Notes under the pieces: model-generated
Seen by the model: the letters and a program-made list of their open reading frames with translations, nothing else
Database searches by the model: none
What the model was told of the DNA's origin: nothing
Made by a program: the position numbers and the translations under genes
Assembly: GCA_032622095.1 (NCBI GenBank)
Contig: CP136069.1
Span: 162,555,043 to 162,619,042, forward strand
Reading direction: 5' to 3'
DNA: 64,000 bases
From: Siphonodentalium dalli
Lineage: Eukaryota > Mollusca > Scaphopoda > Gadilida > Siphonodentaliidae
In this document: one piece after another, positions 58,234-64,000 of the stretch
How positions within the stretch are numbered: position 1 is the first letter of the stretch
How the letters are laid out: each line of letters starts with the position of its first letter

Positions 58234-58314
58234 AGAGCACGCGAATAGTTCTTTACCAGAATAAATCTCGTCTCCGACTCGATTTATTCTGGTAAAGAAC
58301 TATTCTTGTGCTCT
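58234..58314. repeat. 81-bp hairpin
   Basis: agagcacgcgaatagttctt and taccagaataaat are inverted at 58282-58314; the loop is about 14 bp. Confidence 0.85.
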
Positions 58315-58466
58315 AACCATTACTTAAGCACAATATGTGGTATTTGCGCTTAAGCGCAATTATTTGTCAATTGCGCTTAAGCGCAATTCATTTTTAGATG
58401 TGAATTTGGCCTCCCATAACCATGTTGCACACGGAATTGATAATTACTTTGTCTTCAATTTTAATC

Positions 58467-60490
58467 GGTGTGACTAATTAGTGCCCGGGCAAGCCCGGGC
58501 ACGCCCGGACAAGCCCGGGCACGCCCGGGCAGGTCTTGGTGGTCTCATGGGCCCGCAGACAGTCTAATATGATGCCATATGGTAGTAGGATACAGACTAA
58601 GCATATATTAGGAAAATTTACTTGCTGTGTCGTCCACCGGCGGGTTTATTAACCATTTAAATGCCGATATTGACTAAAAGAACCCGGGAGAGCCCAGACG
58701 GACGCATAGACCCGACCATATTATATATTGATGACTAATGGTAGCGAGGCACTTACTAAAGGTATATATTGCAAATATTGACTCGCTATCTCGTTCGCGG
58801 CCGGCTTCATTAATTCCTTAAATGACGATATGCGCCAGAAGAACACGCGCAAAAAGCCCGATCACGAGAGAGCTCGGGGAAGTCCGGGTGGCACCATGAA
58901 CCAGTGATCGGTATAGTGTGATGCCTTATGGCGGTAGGGTGGCTGGTATGAACATTTACTGCCGTTATATATCGTTCACGGCGGGTTCATTTATAATATT
59001 GGTGCCCACTCGATCAGGAATTGGCGGCATTATTGGCCATCCTTTATACGTTCCTATATACAACCGCATATTTTTTTGTGAAAAACTTAATTTAACCCCC
59101 AATGCAGTCGAAAAATTTGCTCACCGCCACGTAACACGTCCAACAGTATGTATATAAAAAAAGAATTACTCGTTAAATTTAAAGCATGCAGTTCACAGTT
59201 GAAAAAATTGTGAACCGCCGTCATACAATCGCTCTTAGATGGTCATTCTGATGTTTTTTATTATTATTTACAAGGACTGGCCCTGCGAATTTGAACTTGT
59301 CGGTCGATATATTTTTGAATCCCTGACATTTCTGCACGGGACATGACCCACTTTCAAAAGCGGACATTTCTCCACCCGGACAGTTACCCACCCAGACATT
59401 TACCCGCTAAGACATTTTCCCACCGGACATTTCCCCGTCCTGCTAATAAAATATTTTATGCTACATCCTTTATCGCAGACATCAAAGGATGTTTTGAGTG
59501 GTCAGTGAAGCCTGGACATTGAGGCCATCTCATGTCATGTCAACAATTCGGGTGGGGAAAAGTCCGGTGGGTAAATGTCCGCATTGAGTAAGTGGGGAAA
59601 TGTCCGGTTGGTAAATGTCCGATTGGGTAAATGCCCCTTTGCCACTTTCTGAGAGGTTGGGGAAATGTCCGGTGGGGAAATGTCCGATTACCATATTTTG
59701 TTTTAGAATATATTATTTGCATATTGATTGAATTTGGTTCCAGGGAAGTTTGAAAGCAGAATACTTTGCGAATAATGTTAGAGAATATAACTGAATTGCT
59801 CTGTGTTATTTTTTGACTGATTATATGCATGAAGCCAACATAGATTATAGAGGATTATGAATATCAATTAAAACACTATAATCTCGATTTACATTCTGGA
59901 AGGGTATCAAACGGATTATAAGATTAGATACCCGTGCGCGGATTCGAGATTGTGATATCATTGCACCCTGGGATTTTACTCCTTGATTGTTGAAACAACA
60001 CTTTTCATAATATATGCTTATTCTGTATCCTACTACCATATGACATCATATTAGACTGTCTGCGGGTCCATGAGATCACCAAGGCCTGCCGGACGTGCCC
60101 GGGCTTGCGCCATGTTCTTCTGGCGCATATCGTCATTTAAGGGGTTAATGAAGCCGGCCGCGAACGAGATAGCGAGTCAATATTTGCAATATACCTTTAG
60201 TAAGTGCCTCGCAACCATTAGTCATCAATATATAATATGGTCGGGTCTATGCGTCCGTCTGGGCTCTCCCGGGTTCTTTTAGTCAATATCGGCATTTAAA
60301 TGGTTAATAAACCCGCCGGTGGACGACACAGCAAGTCATTTTTCACAATATATGCTTATTCTGTATCCTACTACCATGTGGCATCATATTAGACTGTCTG
60401 CGGGCCCATGAGAACACCCGGACCTGCCCGGGCGTGCCCGGGCTTGCCCGGGCGTGCCCGGGCGTGCCCGGGCACTAATTAGTCACACCC
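58467..60490. mobile_element. Long-TIR, Mutator-like element (2.0 kb) with 9-bp duplication
   Basis: ATTTTAATC flanks both ends (58458-58466 and 60491-60499). The ends read ggtgtgactaattagtgccc and inverse. The arms are about 400-490 bp and share 'agtctaatatgatgcc', 'gtcgtccaccggcgggttta' and 'ctcgctatctcgttcgcgg'. gcccgggc words are repeated near the tips. Long TIRs with a 9-bp duplication are the hallmark of Mutator-like elements. No transposase inside; non-autonomous. Confidence 0.85.
59340..59700. repeat. GGACATTTCCCC / GGGGAAATGTCC foldback inside the long-TIR element
   Basis: cggacatttctccacccgga and gacattttcccaccggacat run forward to 59440, then tggggaaatgtccggttggt and similar run in inverse at 59550-59690. 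A nested foldback element is likely. Confidence 0.75.
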
Positions 60491-60542
60491 ATTTTAATCA
60501 AACAAAATTTTATTTTTAATTAAAAAAAAATATATTTAATAT

Positions 60543-61195
60543 TTAAAGGGGTACTGTACACCAATTTCAATAAATTCCCGGTGACAATAGCCATACTAAT
60601 ATGAATATCATATTATAAAATAACTAATTTGAGTCGACGATGTCTACTCAAAACTTTCCGGTTAACAGGCTATCGTAAAAGTAAAATTGAATTATTTAAT
60701 ATAAATTCATTTATGGCTGGAGTCATAAAATGGCGAATTATGCCATTACGAGTTACCGTTCTTGAAATCGCATCTGCTGCGTGTCTTTTATTGACGACCG
60801 TTCGCGAACATTATTGAGTTGCAAACAAAACATGTTACCTGCAAAAGGAAGGCCCGTTATAACCGATTCGGAAAAAAGGAGAAAGAAACAAGAGTCATAA
60901 AACGTCAAGTACTTTTATAGGGGGTGAGAATGTTCGATGGAAGAGATTGAATGCATCAATCGAAGCTGTGAGCAATGAACTTCCGGTTCTTCCTGAGACC
61001 TGCGTCTTCTCCGGTGAAGGTCAAAAACATGGCGCGTAGTTTGAAATCGTAATATTTTTCTTTCCAAGATCAATATTTTCTTCGCTAAATTAGGTTTATA
61101 CGAAACTCATATAACACGAACACAATCTAACTTGAAAGTTATTTCAATGGGAGTAAACAAAAAATTGCCTATCTCTGTGTACAGTACCCCTTTAA
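60543..61195. mobile_element. TTAA-flanked element (645 bp)
   Basis: TTAA at 60543-60546 and 61192-61195. The ends are aggggtactgtacacc and gtgtacagtacccct. A related start is seen at 41003. A 62-codon frame inside has no motif. Confidence 0.85.
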
Positions 61196-61244
61196 TTTTT
61201 TTTCAACATTTAAAGTTATATTGAAATATTTAATATAGAGAGGA

Positions 61245-61387
61245 TCTACAACTCGTCCCCAGTTTATAGCGGAATTTACAAAACGAGTCCAGTAAATTAG
61301 GTCTGGACCGAGCCTTTGGCGAGGTCCAGACCTAATTTACTGGACGAGTTTCGTAATTTCCGCTATAAACTGGGGACGAGTTGTAGA
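61245..61387. repeat. 143-bp near-perfect hairpin
   Basis: tctacaactcgtccccagtt, then 'tatagcggaa', 'aaacgagtccagtaaattag' and 'gtctggacc' are inverted in the second half; the loop is about 13 bp (gagcctttggcga). Confidence 0.9.
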
Positions 61388-62039
61388 TTATATTTATTAC
61401 ATGAGCCAAAACATAAAACATCGACAAAACATACTTAAATCAACAAATTGGACGCAAACTAACATCGGCTTCTATAAGGCATGTGATGACGTTTCACGTA
61501 ACTATTCCTCGTTTGCCCGCATACAGAAATAGTCCCAAATAAATAAAGACTCTTTGGCGCATTTAATGGCGTATATTTAATGACATAACTTTTCAAACTC
61601 TTCATTCATGATAGTTTGTTGGAATATATTGGAAGCCATAGTATTTTGAGACGTAGCGTACGGAAGTTAACAGACGACAAACCGGAAGTCAAATGTCATC
61701 TGTCACCATGTCCTGTTATTAAACGAACGTTTAATATCACAATTTATAGAATATGTTTATTGAATGGAATAAGGGTAGGATCATGTAACAAAAATTTAAA
61801 TTGAGCCAGGAGTCCAATCTAAAAACATTCAAAAATTAAATTAAAAACAATATTTAATAAATTGTTTTGTTTAAAAAAAAAATCAAAATGATTAAAATAT
61901 CGATATGTATAAAACAATGCGCACCAAGGAGACTGTTTCAGCTGGTTAATACATAATATAAGGGCTAGAGCTGACAAGCATAGCGGTGTGATTATATCAC
62001 ATCGCGCAGGTGTGGCTTATTGCCAGTGGGTGGTTGGTC
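61388..62039. other. No recognised gene
   Basis: AT-rich. A 62-codon frame at 61616-61804 has no motif. Confidence 0.35.
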
Positions 62040-62130
62040 CTATCGCTGTTGGCAGGGACGTGGCTAGAGGATCTTCGTTTGGGGGGTGTCCACTACTTTG
62101 GAATTTCCAATGGCACCCCCTTGGACATTG
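62040..62130 (+). repeat. Repeat shared with 51510-51600
   Basis: Same order of cagggacgtggctaga, ggggtgtccac and tggaatttccaatggcaccc. Confidence 0.6.
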
Positions 62131-62361
62131 AACCAGTATTAAACTCCCGAGTTTGTTTGCACTCCCCATTTGGCTTGCAATTTCTGAATTTCCGAACTAT
62201 TTTAATGAATATTAGGCTTTGACTGACTACCGGCGAGGGAAGAGGGCCCACCAACTACCCAAACCAACTGATACTCAACAAAAAAAGTCAAGTGATACCT
62301 AATCTCGAGTCATCTGATATCTTCTTTTCGAGTCAACTGATACCTTCCCGAGACAAATGAT

Positions 62362-62795
62362 TCAAACCTCGATTTTTTCATTTGAAATGAATTGATTGAA
62401 ATGTAGCTGCCAGTCTTCGGACCATTGGCATACATAATCTATGTAATTCTGCATGTCACATTTGAGTGGATTTACAATCAACTTTGTGTCGTCAGCGAAG
62501 ATTTTGCTCAAACATTCTACAGCTTCTGGTAGGTCGTTGATGAAAATAAGAAATAACGCGGGTCCCATATATAGCATTGCCCTGTTGGGACTCCACTCGT
62601 CATATTTTGCCATGAAGAGAAAGTATAATTTATGCTTACGCACTGCTTTCTTTCAGACAAGAAAGATATAATCGTGTCCTGAATTCCGCACGGTGATAAT
62701 TTTGAATTAGTCGTTGATGTGGCACAGAGTCGAACGCTTTCTTGAAATCTAAGGAGAGTACCGAATTACTCTTATATAATTCCGAAGAGATATGT
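62362..62795 (-). pseudogene. LINE reverse transcriptase core fragment
   Basis: On the minus strand, LSLDFKKAFDSVPHQRL, then after frameshifts SFLSERKQCVSINYTFSSWQ, MTSGVPTGQ and GPALFLIFINDLPEAVECLS, followed by FADDTKLIV. These are RT core motifs in the right order, with the catalytic box as FADD, and QWSEDWQLHFN downstream. This is typical of Jockey/CR1-type RTs. Two or more frameshifts, truncated on both sides. Confidence 0.85.
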
Positions 62796-63059
62796 TAAAA
62801 GCTGGGCTTGACAGGATCGTGTTTTCCCAAACCCGTGTTGACATGGAGTAAACAGATTATTGCTTTACATGTGTTCCATTATGGCGTCCTTTACGAATGT
62901 TTACATTACTTTACATAGAATGCAAGTAAGTCAGGTTTACGGGTCAGTTGTTTCCCGGTTCCGTGTGCGACCCCTTGTTGTATCAGTAGGATATCATACC
63001 ACGTCTAGCTGTCGTGAATCGTTACGCAACCCCAATCGTCAAATTAACGAACTGTGCGG
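62796..63059. other. No recognised feature
   Basis: May contain more decayed LINE sequence on the minus strand upstream of the RT core, but no clear motif was read. Confidence 0.3.
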
Positions 63060-63240
63060 TCTTTCGCCCACAATTAAAACTACTAAAAGATACTGAATCC
63101 GAAACTTTTTAAATTGCGAAATAACAGAGTTATAGTCCCTTTATATGCTTATACGGTTATACCATTTTGCTCAAGATTATGATACAATCAGACACGCCAA
63201 ATTTCGCGAACGTTAAACATGATTTGGGCACAGAAACGTT
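63060..63240 (+). repeat. Dispersed repeat shared with 56110-56345
   Basis: 'gatactgaatccgaaac', 'gcgaaataacagagttat' and 'aatcagacacgccaaatttc' in order. It is followed by g-rich runs to 63285. Confidence 0.75.
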
Positions 63241-63694
63241 GCTGGGCGGGGGGGGGGGGTGGGTTCCAACTGGGGGGGGGGCATAACATTTCCAACTATA
63301 TAGGATTTGGTCTAATAAAATGTCCAACTATATGGGATTTGGTTTTGAGTAATGTAAAATTCCACTATTGGCTTAATGGCTTAATAGTTTGGTTTTCTAT
63401 ATGTTCTTTTGAAGAGTACGGACTGTGTAAATAAAGACACTAGTAACAAAAATGACATAGCATTAATCCATGTTTTATATATTGAGTACATTGTGCATAC
63501 AGTACATTGTACACTGGGGAGGATCTATTCCTCGAAATGTGGTGCTCTCCCGAGCAATATTTACGTGCTTAGCGAGCAAATATTCCGGTGTTCTGTCACA
63601 TTTTGCTCATTGTGCGACAGAGATGACATGCGTGGGTAATAAACACGCATTTTAGTAATGTTTTAAACGCAAATATTGGACGAATGTATACGGG

Positions 63695-63712
63695 ATGGAC
63701 GTGGCAAAGAAG
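63695..63712 (+). other. Possible start of a first coding exon (very weak)
   Basis: ATGGACGTGGCAAAGAAG is followed by gtgagt, a strong donor. It would encode only MDVAKK. With no downstream exon in the window it cannot be tested. Confidence 0.12.
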
Positions 63713-64000
63713 GTGAGTAATATATGTTGTAATATTATGCCACTATATTGGCATACTGCCCAGTAATATAAATAAATTACTCGATATTTTGATTTTTTGG
63801 GGAAATTCGTCACTTCAACGGCGTATTACCGACTTAATACTGAATACTGTATATTGTAACTTTGAATGCCTATTCCTCAATACATTCCTGAAGTCAATGC
63901 AACATGAAAATATCATTAATAACATACCAAATCGAAGAAAACGACCATAAAATAGGTCTACATGTGTATTCCGGTGGTTTACTGAGTCATTCCGGTGCTT

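Larger units (their letters stand above)
52799..58418. mobile_element. Candidate 5.6-kb TIR element with 6-bp duplication
   Basis: The left end is tatgggaggccaaattcaca, and the inverse lies at the right, ending 58418. Homology continues as t.taa.aat.aattg.gcttaagcg, about 48 bp in all. ACCATG lies directly outside both ends (52793-52798 and 58419-58424). Both ends carry palindromic cgcttaagcg words. The inside is a mosaic: tandem modules, a foldback, a LINE fragment, a tRNA-like head and an imperfect palindrome. No transposase is recognised. A 6-bp duplication is known for Polintons, but the ends and size do not fit that group, so the superfamily is open. Confidence 0.75.

Noticed and set aside
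52799-58418. Polinton/Maverick assignment from the 6-bp duplication
   Set aside because: Size far below the usual 15-20 kb, ends do not start AG, and no polymerase, integrase or capsid motifs seen.

Overview
This is a eukaryotic, almost entirely non-coding and repeat-dominated stretch from a marine-invertebrate-like animal genome. There are no prokaryotic gene arrays. The sequence is AT-rich, long reading frames are rare, putative exons are short with GT/AG borders, and there are decayed LINE reverse transcriptase pieces, tRNA-like SINE heads, many terminal-inverted-repeat (TIR) elements, foldbacks, minisatellites, and stretches rich in TACATGTACATGTA and CCGGTAC. I cannot name the species. 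Most reading frames over 60 codons here are chance frames or translations of repeats.

Only one host gene model is supported. It is a secreted protein on the + strand: a signal-peptide exon (44210-44289) whose phase-0 donor fits a phase-0 exon encoding a sushi/CCP-like module (51164-51380). The 6.9 kb intron between them is almost filled by an old 6.4 kb inverted-repeat element (44739-51142) that ends 21 bp before the second exon. Later exons were not found.

0-9 kb: a 135-bp repeat that keeps a 45-residue frame, a tRNA-like SINE head, three tandem copies of an interspersed element rich in TCAAGGTCA, a TTAA-flanked MITE, and a decayed copy of a multi-copy invertebrate protein family (5090-7948). 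A 1.37 kb hAT-like element splits that copy and duplicates GGTGGAAT. Then come a 141-bp satellite and a 452-bp TTAA-flanked element with a 98-codon frame.

9-22 kb: a GC-rich foldback, the 13.2-15.5 kb inverted repeat with near-identical arms, a fourth copy of the TCAAGGTCA element, a piggyBac-like MITE, several palindromic MITEs and a 141-bp satellite array that inverts near 21112.

22-37 kb: the satellite is interrupted at 22012 and resumes at 37032 in the same orientation, in the same base register and in the same A/B dimer alternation. The interruption is bounded by 27-bp TIRs with ACCTGGGT subterminal repeats. I read it as one ~15.0 kb insertion that has collected nested elements: a 45-bp array, a LINE 3' end, several MITEs and an inverted dimer.

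37-64 kb: more foldbacks, a 177-bp direct repeat pair, the CCP gene, a 5.6 kb TIR element with a 6-bp duplication (52799-58418), a 2.0 kb long-TIR Mutator-like element with a 9-bp duplication (58467-60490), a TTAA-flanked element (60547-61191), a perfect-type hairpin and a LINE RT fragment.

The main result is a stratified record of DNA transposons, with several exact target-site duplications readable directly: TTAA five times, an 8-mer, a 6-mer and a 9-mer. All family assignments rest on my reading of ends and motifs; no database search was possible.
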